Notes: generated by a model from the sequence alone, not told the origin. DNA of 64,000 nucleotides from Syntrophomonadaceae bacterium (GCA_018333865.1 JAGXSE010000002.1:1-64000), one strand, 5' to 3'; positions 35,085 to 43,733 are shown, counted from the stretch's first letter. Numbers and translations: made by a program.

Positions 35085-36074
35085 TTGCTTGGAAGCGCAG
35101 TCAAATCTCTGGGCTGGAAAATCCTGCGGGCAATAACGCTGCCGATAGCAGTTTGTGTGTTCTCCTTTCTGCTGATCAGCCATTCTCCGATCGATCCCAT
35201 TCAGGCCTATGTCGCTGCCGACTCCATGCTGGTAGGGCCTGAGCAGCGCGAAAGGATAGCGGAATACTGGGGCTTGCACAAGCCTCCTCTGGAGAGGCTG
35301 GTTAACTGGGGGTCAGCAGTCTTGCAAGGTGATCTGGGCACCTCCATGATTTTTCGCCGCCCGGTAGTCGATGTCATTAAGGAACGGTTTCTGGCATCAA
35401 TCGCCCTGATGGGCGCGGCGTGGGTATTGTCAGGCTTATTCGGGTTTATCCTTGGCGTCATTGCCGGGATGAATCAAGGCTCTTGGCTGGACCGCCTGAT
35501 CAAATGGTACTGCTATACCCTAGCTTCCACCCCTTCCTTCTGGCTGGGGCTGATCATGCTGAATGTTTTTGCGGTCTGGCTCGCCTGGTTTCCGGTAGGG
35601 CTGGGGGTTCCGGCGGGTGTGCTGCAAGAGGAGGTAACTTTTTATGACCGGCTCCGTCATCTGGTCCTGCCTGCTATAACCTTAAGCATTCTCGGGGTGG
35701 CTAACGTGGCATTGCATACGCGGCAAAAACTGATTGAGGTGATGGCTAGCGACTATGTCCTGTTTGCCAAGGCCAGGGGCGAGCGCGGGTTTTTATTGTT
35801 TTGGCGGCACGGACTGCGCAATATCGCTTTGCCGGCTGTCACCCTGCAGTTTGCTTCATTTAGTGAGCTGTTTGGCGGAGCGGTTTTGGCCGAGCGCGTT
35901 TTCTCATACCCTGGCTTGGGGCAGGCCATCGTCGAGGCAGCCTTGCGAGGCGATGTGCCATTGCTTCTGGGCATCGTGATCGTGAGCGCCTTGTTTGTCT
36001 TTACCGGAAACCTGATTGCCGATATCATCTGCCGGGTAGTCGATCCGCGCATCAGGGAGGGTGAAGCTGTATGA
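35085..36074 (+). CDS. ABC importer permease (DppB/NikB type)
   Basis: A protein of 329 aa from TTG 35085, chosen because AAGGAGG (35070-35076) is eight bases upstream; an in-frame ATG at 35052 overlaps the previous gene. It has six membrane helices, the periplasmic loop RIAEYWGLHKPPLERLVNW, and the EAA-type cytoplasmic loop MASDYVLFAKARGERGFLLFWRHGLRN, all typical of DppB/NikB. It pairs with the next permease. Confidence 0.9.
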   Translation: MLGSAVKSLGWKILRAITLPIAVCVFSFLLISHSPIDPIQAYVAADSMLVGPEQRERIAEYWGLHKPPLERLVNWGSAVLQGDLGTSMIFRRPVVDVIKERFLASIALMGAAWVLSGLFGFILGVIAGMNQGSWLDRLIKWYCYTLASTPSFWLGLIMLNVFAVWLAWFPVGLGVPAGVLQEEVTFYDRLRHLVLPAITLSILGVANVALHTRQKLIEVMASDYVLFAKARGERGFLLFWRHGLRNIALPAVTLQFASFSELFGGAVLAERVFSYPGLGQAIVEAALRGDVPLLLGIVIVSALFVFTGNLIADIICRVVDPRIREGEAV

Positions 36075-36937
36075 GCGATGTCAGCTTACCAGCGGGGAAA
36101 GAGCAATACTCAGGCAAGCTGCCAAAATTTAACCGCAGGCAGCAGACCCTCATCACGTGTGTGCTTGCGTTGCTGCTTTTGGCAGGTATAGCAGCAGGAG
36201 GACTGCTGATTGACAAAGTTTCCGTCAATTTGGAAATAAGAAATCTGCCGCCGTCACTTGATCATCCCTTTGGTACGGATTGGCTGGGGCGGGACATGTT
36301 TGCCCGGACAATAGAAGGCCTGGCCTTAAGTCTCGGGCTTGGCCTCACGGCTGCTGCGGCAAGTGTTGTGATTGCACTGGCATTAGGCCTTCTGGCTGCG
36401 ACCGGAGGCAAGGTGCTTGACAATTTCATTTCGTGGCTGGTGGATCTGTTCCTGGGTTTGCCGCATCTGGTGACCATAATCCTGATCGCCTTTACGCTGG
36501 GAGGAGGCTTCAAGGGCGTGCTGATTGGGGTAGCCTTAACCCACTGGCCAAGCCTGACCAGAGTGATCCGGGCGGAAGTGATGCAGCTTCGCTCAGCCGA
36601 TTTTGTGCATGTCTCCCGCCGCTTTGGCCGGAGCCGGTTTTGGGTGGCGACCAGGCATATCCTGCCACATCTTCTGCCACAAGCCTTTGTGGGCTTATTG
36701 CTCCTGTTTCCCCATGCGATTTTGCATGAAGCAGCGGTTACATTTCTGGGGTTTGGCTTATCACCGCATCAGCCGGCCATAGGGATTATTCTTTCGGAAT
36801 CAATGCGCTATCTGTCCGGCGGAATGTGGTGGCTGGCTTTTTTTCCAGGGTTATCTTTGCTGCTGATGGTAAGGGCCTTCGATACCGTCGGCGACAATCT
36901 GCGACAGCTTATGGATCCGCGCAGCGCTCATGAGTAA
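36071..36937 (+). CDS. ABC importer permease (DppC/NikC type)
   Basis: A protein of 288 aa with ATGA overlap to the previous gene. The characteristic N-terminal block HPFGTDWLGRDMFARTIEG and the EAA loop LRSADFVHVSRRFGRSRFWVATRHILPHLL identify the NikC/DppC family. It has six membrane helices. Confidence 0.92.
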   Translation: MSDVSLPAGKEQYSGKLPKFNRRQQTLITCVLALLLLAGIAAGGLLIDKVSVNLEIRNLPPSLDHPFGTDWLGRDMFARTIEGLALSLGLGLTAAAASVVIALALGLLAATGGKVLDNFISWLVDLFLGLPHLVTIILIAFTLGGGFKGVLIGVALTHWPSLTRVIRAEVMQLRSADFVHVSRRFGRSRFWVATRHILPHLLPQAFVGLLLLFPHAILHEAAVTFLGFGLSPHQPAIGIILSESMRYLSGGMWWLAFFPGLSLLLMVRAFDTVGDNLRQLMDPRSAHE

Positions 36938-36968
36938 GTTTTAAGACCAGAAAAAGGAGGCAAAAGCG

Positions 36969-37892
36969 ATGTCTCTCCTCGATGTACAGGACCTTTCCGT
37001 TTCTTTTATCCAGTATACCGGCGGCCTGCGTCAGACGGAGCTAAAGGTAATCACCAGCCTTAATGCAGCCGTTAACCAGGGCGAAGTAGTCGGCCTGGTA
37101 GGTTCAAGCGGGTCTGGCAAGAGCCTGCTTGCCCATGCCATCCTCGGTATTCTGCCGGGCAATGCCAAAGTCTCCGGGTCGATTTTCTACGCCGGGGAAG
37201 AACTCACTCCAAAGCGTCAGGCGGCCTTGCGGGGGAAAGAAATTGCCCTGGTGCCGCAAGCTGTCACCTTTTTAGATCCGCTGATGCGGGTTGGCTCCCA
37301 GGTGCGGGCAGCCGTAAAAAATAAAGACCCGATAACCGCGCAGCGACAGGTTTTTTCCCGCTATCAATTCGCTCCTCATGTGGAGAATTTATTTCCGTTT
37401 CAACTGTCGGGGGGCATGGCCCGGCGGGTATTGGTTTCGACAGCCATTGTCAGCGGCGCGCGGCTTCTGATTGCCGATGAGCCCACACCGGGATTTGATC
37501 GAGAAGCGATAAAAGAAACCCTGGCTTCTTTTCGCGAGCTAAAAGACCAGGGGTGTGCAGTGATCCTGATTACGCATGATTTAGAAACTGCCCTTGCCAT
37601 TGCCGACCGGATTGCGGTCTTTTATGCAGGCACGACAGTGGAAATTGCTCCGGTTAAAGACTTTGCCGGCAAAGGAGAAGGCTTGCGCCATCCTTATAGC
37701 AGGGCCTTATGGCGGGCCTTGCCGCAAAATGATTTCATGCCTGCCCCAGGATTTCAGCCCTTTCCGAATGCTGTGCCGCCTGGGTGTTTGTTTGCACCCC
37801 GCTGTACCCTGGCAAAACCGGAATGCGCTTTCGCCATGCCAAAGGCCCGGGAAATCCGTGGCGGAGTGGTGAGGTGTTTTTATGCGGCTTGA
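36969..37892 (+). CDS. ABC importer ATPase 1 (DppD/NikD type)
   Basis: A protein of 307 aa. Walker A is GSSGSGKSLLA, the signature LSGGMARRVLVSTAI, Walker B LLIADEPTPGFD, and the switch VILITHDLE. The C-terminal oligopeptide-transporter extension carries the CLFAPRCTLAKPEC cysteines. AGGAGGCAAAAGCG precedes the ATG. It overlaps the next gene by 11 bp. Confidence 0.92.
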   Translation: MSLLDVQDLSVSFIQYTGGLRQTELKVITSLNAAVNQGEVVGLVGSSGSGKSLLAHAILGILPGNAKVSGSIFYAGEELTPKRQAALRGKEIALVPQAVTFLDPLMRVGSQVRAAVKNKDPITAQRQVFSRYQFAPHVENLFPFQLSGGMARRVLVSTAIVSGARLLIADEPTPGFDREAIKETLASFRELKDQGCAVILITHDLETALAIADRIAVFYAGTTVEIAPVKDFAGKGEGLRHPYSRALWRALPQNDFMPAPGFQPFPNAVPPGCLFAPRCTLAKPECAFAMPKAREIRGGVVRCFYAA

Positions 37893-38523
37893 AGCGAATA
37901 ACATCGGGTTTCGCTACGGCAAAGGCCCTTGGGTTTTGCGCGGGGTAAACTTAACCGTAGAACAGGGTGAAGTAGTCGGCCTGGTAGGGCCAAGCGGCTG
38001 TGGCAAGACCACTCTGGGCCGGATTTTAGCCGGGTACGCGAAACCGGAGGAAGGCAGGGTTTTGCTTCAAGGGCAGCCCTTGCCGAAATCAGGTTACCAT
38101 CCCGTTCAACTGGTACACCAACATCCGGAGAAAGCGGTTAACCCCCGCTGGCCGATGCAAAAAACCCTCATTGAAGGCTGGGAAGGATGGGAAGGACCGG
38201 GAGGCTGGGAAGGCCAAGAAGGCCAGCAGCCGGACGGCGATCTCCTCCATTCCCTGGGAATTGAGACAGACTGGCTCTGCCGGTGGCCAAACGAGCTTTC
38301 CGGCGGCGAGCTGCAGCGGTTTTGTGTAGCGAGAGCCTTGAGCCCCAAGACTCGCTTTCTGATTGCCGATGAAATAACCACCATGCTCGATGCCATCACC
38401 CAAGCCCAAATCTGGCAGGTGGTCTTTGATACAGTTCGCCGGCACCGGATGGGTCTTTTGGTGATCAGCCACGACCAAAACTTAATCAATCGCCTGTGCA
38501 GCAGAGTGATTGCTCTTGGATAA
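37882..38523 (+). CDS. ABC importer ATPase 2 (DppF/NikE type), short
   Basis: A protein of 213 aa with Walker A GPSGCGKTTLGR, signature LSGGELQRFCVARAL, Walker B FLIADEITTMLD and switch VISHDQN. It stops soon after the switch, lacking the usual C-terminal extension, as in NikE-like short forms. An unusual insert EGWEGWEGPGGWEGQEGQQ lies between the Q-loop region and the signature, encoded by 9-bp repeats (GAAGGCTGG type) around 38174-38225. Confidence 0.88.
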   Translation: MRLEANNIGFRYGKGPWVLRGVNLTVEQGEVVGLVGPSGCGKTTLGRILAGYAKPEEGRVLLQGQPLPKSGYHPVQLVHQHPEKAVNPRWPMQKTLIEGWEGWEGPGGWEGQEGQQPDGDLLHSLGIETDWLCRWPNELSGGELQRFCVARALSPKTRFLIADEITTMLDAITQAQIWQVVFDTVRRHRMGLLVISHDQNLINRLCSRVIALG

Positions 38524-38546
38524 AAAAAACCCGTAAGGGTTTTTTT
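38522..38546 (+). terminator. Terminator of the importer operon
   Basis: AAAAAACCC pairs with GGGTTTTTT around GTAA and overlaps the stop codon of the last ATPase. Confidence 0.9.
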
Positions 38547-38591
38547 GTTTTTGGCACAGTTTTTAAAAAGGCAATTTTAAAATCTAATATG

Positions 38592-38620
38592 TTGACACTA
38601 TTTAAGCATTGTAGTAGAAT
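38592..38620 (+). promoter_or_regulatory. Sigma-A promoter of the csoR-like operon
   Basis: TTGACA (38592-38597) and TAGAAT (38615-38620) are 17 bp apart, a near-consensus promoter. It lies 130 bp before the repressor gene. Confidence 0.75.
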
Positions 38621-38629
38621 ACTTCTAAG

Positions 38630-38650
38630 CCCCTCCCCCGGGGGGAGGGG
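38630..38650. promoter_or_regulatory. GC-rich palindrome just after the promoter, candidate operator
   Basis: CCCCTCCCCC faces GGGGGAGGGG around a central G, ten bases downstream of the -10 box. G/C-tract palindromes are typical operators for CsoR-family repressors, so autorepression is plausible. It could also be an mRNA hairpin. Confidence 0.5.
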
Positions 38651-38751
38651 GGCTGGCAATTGTATCGAAAAATTATATCGAAAATTCGTAAGTTAATAGG
38701 CAAAATGTTTAGAAAGAAAAAATTGATCAGGAAAATAAGGAGTTGTAAAAC

Positions 38752-39021
38752 ATGGCCGATACTGAAAAGGATGCCATCCTGAACCGGTTAAGGACTATCC
38801 GCGGGCACATCAGCGGGATCGAAAAGATGATCGAAGAAGGAAAAGACTGTGCCGATATCCTCGTGCAAATTACTGCCGTAACCAGCTCCATGATCAAGGT
38901 CAAGTCAGTGGTCAGTAAACACTTGGTTGACCAGTGCATTGACCGGGCTTTGACCGAAGAAAAGGATTTAAAAAAAGAGATGACCAGACTATTGGATAAT
39001 ATCCTCAAGTACAATCATTAA
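38752..39021 (+). CDS. CsoR/CstR-family repressor, probably persulfide sensing
   Basis: A protein of 89 aa with the all-helical DUF156 fold (RLRTIRGHISGIEKMIEEGKDCADILVQITAV). It keeps the two conserved cysteines (Cys33 and Cys62, 29 apart). The copper-ligand His expected four residues before Cys62 is Leu58, with His57 one position off. That argues against a copper CsoR and fits CstR-like persulfide sensing through a Cys pair. Downstream genes handle sulfide and sulfane sulfur, which supports this. AAGGAG precedes the ATG. Confidence 0.85.
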   Translation: MADTEKDAILNRLRTIRGHISGIEKMIEEGKDCADILVQITAVTSSMIKVKSVVSKHLVDQCIDRALTEEKDLKKEMTRLLDNILKYNH

Positions 39022-39100
39022 TTGAAAGCGAAAGGAGGGCAAAAAGGAATACTTTCATGGCGTTTTGTGCCTAAGCGCAGCGAAAGGAATGGTAATAGAA

Positions 39101-40354
39101 ATGAAAAAAATACTTATTCTTGGCGCCGGCACTGCCGGCACCATCATGGCCAATCACCTGCATCAGAAAATCAACAAGAAAGATTGGACCATCACAATTA
39201 TTGATCAGGAGGAAAAACACTACTATCAACCCGGGTTTCTCTTCATTCCCTTTGGTATTTATAGTAAAGAGGACGTCATCAAAGATAAGGCAAACTTTCT
39301 GCCCAAAGGTGTCAGCTATCTGCAGGCCCCGGTAAAATTGATCGAAGCGGAAAAAAACCAAGTTATGCTAGATAACGGGGAGGTTCTAGCCTATGACATT
39401 TTAATTATTGCCACCGGCTGTGAAATTGCGCCGGAAGAAACAGAAGGAGTAATCGAGGGATGGAGGAAGGACATTTTCGACTTCTATACTATTGATGGCT
39501 CCATGGCCTTAAAGGAGAAATTGCATAGCTGGAAGGGTGGAAAGCTGGTTGTCCACATCAGCGAGATGCCGATTAAATGCCCTGTTGCTCCGCTGGAATT
39601 TGTCTTTCTGGCGGATTGGTTCTTTGCTGCAAGGCGAAAAATGCGCCAGGAGGTAGAACTGATTTATGTTACCCCCCTGGATAAGGCCTTTACCAAGCCG
39701 AAGTGCGCAGATGTTATGGGACAGCTTTTTCCGCAGAAAAATATCAGTTTAATTAAAAACTTTAGCGTCAGCCATGTGGATGCCAACAAAAGAAAACTGG
39801 TATCCCTTGATGGCAAAATAGTGGACTACGATCTTCTGGTAACAATTCCGGTGAATATGGGAAGTAAAGTCATCGGCCGCTCCGGGCTGGGGGATGACGA
39901 GAACTTTGTCCCCACCGACAAACACACCCTGCAAGCAAAAGAACATGAAAATATCTTCGTGATCGGGGACGCAACGGATGTTCCGACCTCCAAGGCTGGT
40001 TCCGTCGCACACTTTGAAGCAGAGATCCTTACAGAAAACATTTTAAGCTATATCAATAACAAGCCCTTATCTGCCCGTTACGACGGCCATGCCAACTGCT
40101 TTGTGGAATCAGGCTATCAAAAAGCCTTTCTCATCGATTTTAATTACGATATTGAACCCGTAGAAGGCACATTTCCGCTGCCATGGGCCGGGCCCTTTTC
40201 CCTCTTGAAAGAAACCAGGATCAACCATCTGGGCAAAATGGCATTTAAATACATTTATTGGAACATGCTGTTAAAAGGCCTCCCCATGCCCTTGGTTACA
40301 TCCCACATGAAAAAAAGCGGTAAAAAACTTGACATGTTGCCTGCTAATAGCTAA
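39101..40354 (+). CDS. Sulfide:quinone oxidoreductase-like flavoprotein
   Basis: A protein of 417 aa. The N-terminal FAD motif is ILGAGTAGTIMANHL, then YYQPGFLFIPFGIY as in SQR, a Cys in PIKCPVAPLEFVFLADW, and the FAD-contact motif VIGDATDVPTSKAGSVAHFEAE. The C-terminus (GPFSLLKETRINHLGKMAFKYIYWNMLLKG) is the SQR-like amphipathic membrane-binding region. It likely oxidises sulfide to sulfane sulfur with electrons to quinone. The start is ATG 39101 with GAAAGGAATGG upstream. It is second in the operon. Confidence 0.85.
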   Translation: MKKILILGAGTAGTIMANHLHQKINKKDWTITIIDQEEKHYYQPGFLFIPFGIYSKEDVIKDKANFLPKGVSYLQAPVKLIEAEKNQVMLDNGEVLAYDILIIATGCEIAPEETEGVIEGWRKDIFDFYTIDGSMALKEKLHSWKGGKLVVHISEMPIKCPVAPLEFVFLADWFFAARRKMRQEVELIYVTPLDKAFTKPKCADVMGQLFPQKNISLIKNFSVSHVDANKRKLVSLDGKIVDYDLLVTIPVNMGSKVIGRSGLGDDENFVPTDKHTLQAKEHENIFVIGDATDVPTSKAGSVAHFEAEILTENILSYINNKPLSARYDGHANCFVESGYQKAFLIDFNYDIEPVEGTFPLPWAGPFSLLKETRINHLGKMAFKYIYWNMLLKGLPMPLVTSHMKKSGKKLDMLPANS

Positions 40355-40387
40355 GCAGCAAAAACGAATTTTTGGAGGGTTAATAGA

Positions 40388-40702
40388 ATGCAAAAAGTAA
40401 TAGCTGGTTACCCGGTTGAGGTTACCGAGGAGGGCTACCTGACTAAAAAGGAGCAGTGGAATAAAGAAATCGCTAGGGCCATTGCTAAGGAAGTTGGCAT
40501 TGCCGAGCTGACCGAAGCTCATTGGCGAGTAATTGAATTTTTACAAAAAGATTATGCCAAAACAGAAAAAATACCGACGATAAGAAGGCTGAAAAACACA
40601 GGCGGGATTGACACCAAGGAATTGTATGCCCTCTTTCCGGAGGGACCGTTAATGAAGGCCACTAAAATAGCTGGCTTAATGAAGCCGGTCAGTTGTGTCT
40701 AG
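40388..40702 (+). CDS. DsrC/TusE-like sulfur carrier with single C-terminal cysteine
   Basis: A protein of 104 aa with the family pattern WNKEIARAIAKEVGI, THE-like HWRVIEFLQKDY, and the C-terminal arm ALFPEGPLMKATKIAGLMKP ending Val-Ser-Cys103-Val. The penultimate Cys (CysA) is present. The second Cys of true DsrC, 11 residues earlier, is Thr92. It is therefore a TusE-like persulfide carrier, not a dissimilatory sulfite reductase trisulfide substrate. Confidence 0.88.
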   Translation: MQKVIAGYPVEVTEEGYLTKKEQWNKEIARAIAKEVGIAELTEAHWRVIEFLQKDYAKTEKIPTIRRLKNTGGIDTKELYALFPEGPLMKATKIAGLMKPVSCV

Positions 40703-40730
40703 AAAAGTATACAAGATAGGGGGAAAAAAC

Positions 40731-41204
40731 ATGTCCAATCATGAAAAGATCAAGAAAGTATCGATTGTTGTGTCCAAGGGTTCTTTGGAAGGTGTGTACC
40801 CGGGCTTAATTATGGCCAACGGGGCCAGGATGCAAGGGATTGAAGCCAACCTGTTCTTTACGTTTTTCGGCCTCCATGCAATTACCAGGAAGAAAATGGG
40901 TAAGATTAAAGTGGCCACGGTCGGCAATCCGGCCATGGGGATCCCCACCTTAATCGGCGCTATGCCCGGAATGTCGTCCTTTGCCACCATGATGATGAAA
41001 AAGCAAATGGAACAATTAGACATCCCTCCTATCCCGGAATTTATTGAAATGATCAGTGATGCCGGGGGCAAACTGTATGCCTGCCTGGCCAGTGTAGAAA
41101 TGTTTAAACTGAAAAAAGAGGATTTTTGCGATCAAGTGGAAAAAATATTAACTGTCGGAGATTTTTACGACCTGTCAGCTGGCGGCCAAATAATATTTAC
41201 CTAG
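40731..41204 (+). CDS. DsrE/DsrF-like sulfurtransferase family protein
   Basis: A protein of 157 aa. The fold starts KKVSIVVSKGSLEGVYPGLI, with NGARMQGIEANLFFTFFGL, an inserted segment, and the conserved cysteine in GGKLYACLASVEMF. This is the DsrE2-type layout seen beside SQR and rhodanese genes, accepting persulfide sulfur. GGGGGA precedes the ATG. It is the last gene of the csoR-like operon. Confidence 0.85.
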   Translation: MSNHEKIKKVSIVVSKGSLEGVYPGLIMANGARMQGIEANLFFTFFGLHAITRKKMGKIKVATVGNPAMGIPTLIGAMPGMSSFATMMMKKQMEQLDIPPIPEFIEMISDAGGKLYACLASVEMFKLKKEDFCDQVEKILTVGDFYDLSAGGQIIFT

Positions 41205-41218
41205 TAGCAAGTGGGGAC

Positions 41219-41245
41219 GCAAGTCGGGGACGGTTCTTGACTTGC
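41219..41245 (+). repeat. REP-like element before the gamma-glutamyltransferase
   Basis: Identical over 27 nt to 31514-31540. It ends 15 bp before ATG 41261, so it is transcribed in the leader or forms the 3' end of the upstream operon. A partial GTGGGGACGC word precedes it. Confidence 0.85.
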
Positions 41246-41260
41246 CCCAGGAGGGATAGA

Positions 41261-42868
41261 ATGGAATACGACGCCCTGAACTATCCATACCCATCCCGGC
41301 GGATGACGGCCTTTGCCAAAAAAGGCATGGTAGCTACCTCTCAGGCCTTGGCTGCCGGGGCCGGGCTTAGTGTCTTGAAAAAAGGCGGCAATGCTGTTGA
41401 TGCAGCCATTGCCGCTGCTGCCTGTTTAACGGTAGTAGAGCCAACCTCCAACGGCATTGGCGGCGATGCCTTCGCCCTGGTCTGGACCAAAGGCGAGCTG
41501 TACGGCCTTAATGCCAGCGGCCCGGCGCCAGAGGCTATTTCGATCGCAGCAGTGCAAAAAGCCGGCCATACGGAAATGCCTAAATACGGCTGGCTGCCGG
41601 TGACGGTGCCGGGTGCCCCGGCAGCCTGGGCCGCGCTGTCGGAGAGGTTTGGGCGGCTGCCCCTGCCGGAAGTTTTGGGGCCTGCCATTGCCTATGCCGA
41701 AGAGGGCTACCCCGTCTCCCCCGTCCTGGGGAGGTACTGGCAAATAGCCTGCCAGGCTTACCAGGAGGTTTTAAAGGGAGAAGAGTTTGCTCCCTGGTTT
41801 GCCACCTTTGCTCCTGGGGGCAGGGCACCGGAGATTGGCGAGGTATGGCGCTCCCCGGCCCATGCCCAAACCCTGGCCAGGATTGGGGAAACCAGGGCCG
41901 CAGCTTTTTACCGGGGGGAACTGGCGGAGCAGATCGCTGCCTTTTCCCGCTGCAACGGAGGCTATCTGACAGCGGAAGACCTGGCCAGGTACCGGCCCGA
42001 GTGGGTAAGACCAATCAGCTTAAATTACCGGGGGTACGATGTATGGGAGCTGCCACCCAACGGCCAGGGGCTGGTGGCCCTGATGGCCTTGAATATCCTG
42101 CAGGGTTTTGAATTCCCGGCTAAGGATCTTGTCGATACCTGTCATCGGCAAATCGAAGCCATCAAGCTGGCCTTTGCCGACGGCAGCAAATACATCACCG
42201 ACCCCGCCAAAATGAAGGTGCAGGTTGCCGACCTCCTGGCACAGGACTATGGGGCAGAAAGAAGAAAATTGATTGGGGACCAGGCCTTATTACCAAAAGC
42301 CGGGCGGCCTAAGGAGAGCGGGACAGTTTACCTGGCAGCGGCCGACGGGGAAGGCAATATGGTTTCCTATATCCAGAGCAATTACATGGGTTTTGGCTCT
42401 GGCCTGGTGGTTCCTGGCACCGGGATCAGCCTGCAAAACCGGGGGCACACCTTTTCCCTGGACCCGGCCCACGCCAATTGCCTGGCGCCGGGCAAGAAAA
42501 CCTATCACACCATTATTCCCGGTTTCTTAACCAAAGACGGCCAGCCGGTAGGCCCCTTCGGGGTGATGGGTGGTTTCATGCAGCCCCAGGGCCATGTGCA
42601 AGTGCTGATGAACGCCATTGATTGGCATCAGAACCCCCAGGCTGCCCTGGATGCTCCCAGGTGGCGCTGGACCAAAGACCTGGAGGTGGAAATCGAGCCC
42701 CACTTCCCGGATCACATTGCCCAGTCACTGGAGCAAAAAGGGCACAAAATCCATTGGCAGACCGACCCGGCAGCCTTTGGCCGGGGCCAGGTCATCTGGC
42801 GGAACGATAACGGCGTCCTGGCCGGAGGCACAGATCCCAGGGCCGACGGCACAGTAGCCATCTGGTAG
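41261..42868 (+). CDS. Gamma-glutamyltransferase family hydrolase
   Basis: A protein of 535 aa, the usual size of a GGT proenzyme. The large-subunit start MVATSQALAAGAGLSVLKKGGNAVDAAIA and the substrate-binding SNGIGGDAF are clear. The autoprocessing Thr begins the small subunit at TVYLAAADGEGNMVS. The later MGGFMQPQGHVQVLMN matches the family's GG-x-x-QPQ-H-Q block. There is no obvious signal peptide, so it may be a cytoplasmic GGT-like enzyme (for example acylase or oxamate amidohydrolase type). ATG 41261 follows AGGAGGGATAGA. The amidase downstream suggests an amide-degrading pathway. Confidence 0.9.
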   Translation: MEYDALNYPYPSRRMTAFAKKGMVATSQALAAGAGLSVLKKGGNAVDAAIAAAACLTVVEPTSNGIGGDAFALVWTKGELYGLNASGPAPEAISIAAVQKAGHTEMPKYGWLPVTVPGAPAAWAALSERFGRLPLPEVLGPAIAYAEEGYPVSPVLGRYWQIACQAYQEVLKGEEFAPWFATFAPGGRAPEIGEVWRSPAHAQTLARIGETRAAAFYRGELAEQIAAFSRCNGGYLTAEDLARYRPEWVRPISLNYRGYDVWELPPNGQGLVALMALNILQGFEFPAKDLVDTCHRQIEAIKLAFADGSKYITDPAKMKVQVADLLAQDYGAERRKLIGDQALLPKAGRPKESGTVYLAAADGEGNMVSYIQSNYMGFGSGLVVPGTGISLQNRGHTFSLDPAHANCLAPGKKTYHTIIPGFLTKDGQPVGPFGVMGGFMQPQGHVQVLMNAIDWHQNPQAALDAPRWRWTKDLEVEIEPHFPDHIAQSLEQKGHKIHWQTDPAAFGRGQVIWRNDNGVLAGGTDPRADGTVAIW

Positions 42869-43043
42869 TCGGAAACCAGTGGCCAGTGTTCAGTAGTAAG
42901 TTGTCAGTAATCAGCATCCAGACTGTCGCGATGGCGGTACCATCAGAGCATGGAAAAACAGCAGTTGTGGTACAGGCGACGGCCAAAGCGACAACCAGAA
43001 AACGAGCGCAGACTTCTAATACTGCAGCATTTTTGCGAACCGA

Positions 43044-43072
43044 TTGCATATCGCAATACACATGGGTATAAT
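43044..43072 (+). promoter_or_regulatory. Promoter and operator of the toxin-antitoxin pair
   Basis: TTGCAT (43044-43049) and TATAAT (43067-43072) are 17 bp apart. TTGC-ATATC-GCAA overlaps the -35 and could be the RelB-type operator for autorepression. The preceding stretch 42869-43043 holds GTCAGTAATCAG-like repeats and no gene. Confidence 0.6.
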
Positions 43073-43095
43073 ATATGCAGAAGGAGGCGTTCACC

Positions 43096-43401
43096 ATGGC
43101 CAGAACATCGAATATATTCGCGCGTGTTGAGCCTGAGATTAAGGAACAGGCCGAAAAGATACTGGGCCGGCTCGGGATCCCGATGTCCAACGCCATTGGG
43201 CTTTTTCTGCGTCAGGTCGTGCTGCAGAGGGGAATTCCTTTTGATATAAAGCTCTCGCAAAGCGTGCCGTTAATTGCCGGCAACCTAAGTGAAGAGCAGT
43301 TCAATGCAGAAATTGAGAGAGGGCTGGCCGATCTGGCTGCCGGCAGGGTTGCTTCAGCAGATAGTGTTGCAGATCGGATGCGTCGGGATTACGGTGTATG
43401 A
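43096..43401 (+). CDS. RelB/DinJ-family antitoxin
   Basis: A protein of 101 aa with an N-terminal ribbon-helix-helix (TSNIFARVEPEIKEQAEKIL then GIPMSNAIGLFLRQVVLQRG), exactly the DinJ/RelB pattern, and the IPFDIK motif. The C-terminal half is the toxin-binding tail. AAGGAGG is seven bases before the ATG. It overlaps the toxin gene by four bases (ATGA). Confidence 0.9.
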   Translation: MARTSNIFARVEPEIKEQAEKILGRLGIPMSNAIGLFLRQVVLQRGIPFDIKLSQSVPLIAGNLSEEQFNAEIERGLADLAAGRVASADSVADRMRRDYGV

Positions 43402-43733
43402 ACACCTGGAAAGTGGTCTACACCGAACAGTCAGAGAATGACCTGCGGGGTATCTATGAGTATATAGCGTTTTCCTTGCTTGAGCCGGAAACAGCGAAAA
43501 AACAGACCAGACGCATCATGGAAGCAGTCGCAAAGCTTTCCCTCTTGCCGTTGCGCTGTCCGCTTTATAAAAAAGAGCCGTGGTTTAGCAAGGGCCTTCG
43601 CGTTTTGCAGATCGACCGCTATCTGGCATTTTATCTGCCGATGGAAGAGCAAAAAACAATAGTGGTGATTCGCATCATGTACAGCGGTCGAAATATTGAG
43701 GAGCAGTTGCATCATACAGATATGGATGCATGA
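43398..43733 (+). CDS. RelE/ParE-family toxin
   Basis: A protein of 111 aa with the family fold: WKVVYTEQSENDLRGIYEYI, PLRCPLYKKEPWFSKGLRVLQIDRYLAFYLP and VVIRIMYSGRNIEEQL. RelE-like members cleave mRNA at the ribosome and ParE-like ones inhibit gyrase; the sequence alone does not decide. It forms a type II module with the preceding antitoxin. Confidence 0.88.
   Translation: MNTWKVVYTEQSENDLRGIYEYIAFSLLEPETAKKQTRRIMEAVAKLSLLPLRCPLYKKEPWFSKGLRVLQIDRYLAFYLPMEEQKTIVVIRIMYSGRNIEEQLHHTDMDA

Noticed and set aside
41126-41260. A 45-residue N-terminal extension of the gamma-glutamyltransferase frame
   Set aside because: It overlaps the DsrE-like gene and reads through the REP element; ATG 41261 has a good ribosome-binding site and starts the conserved region.
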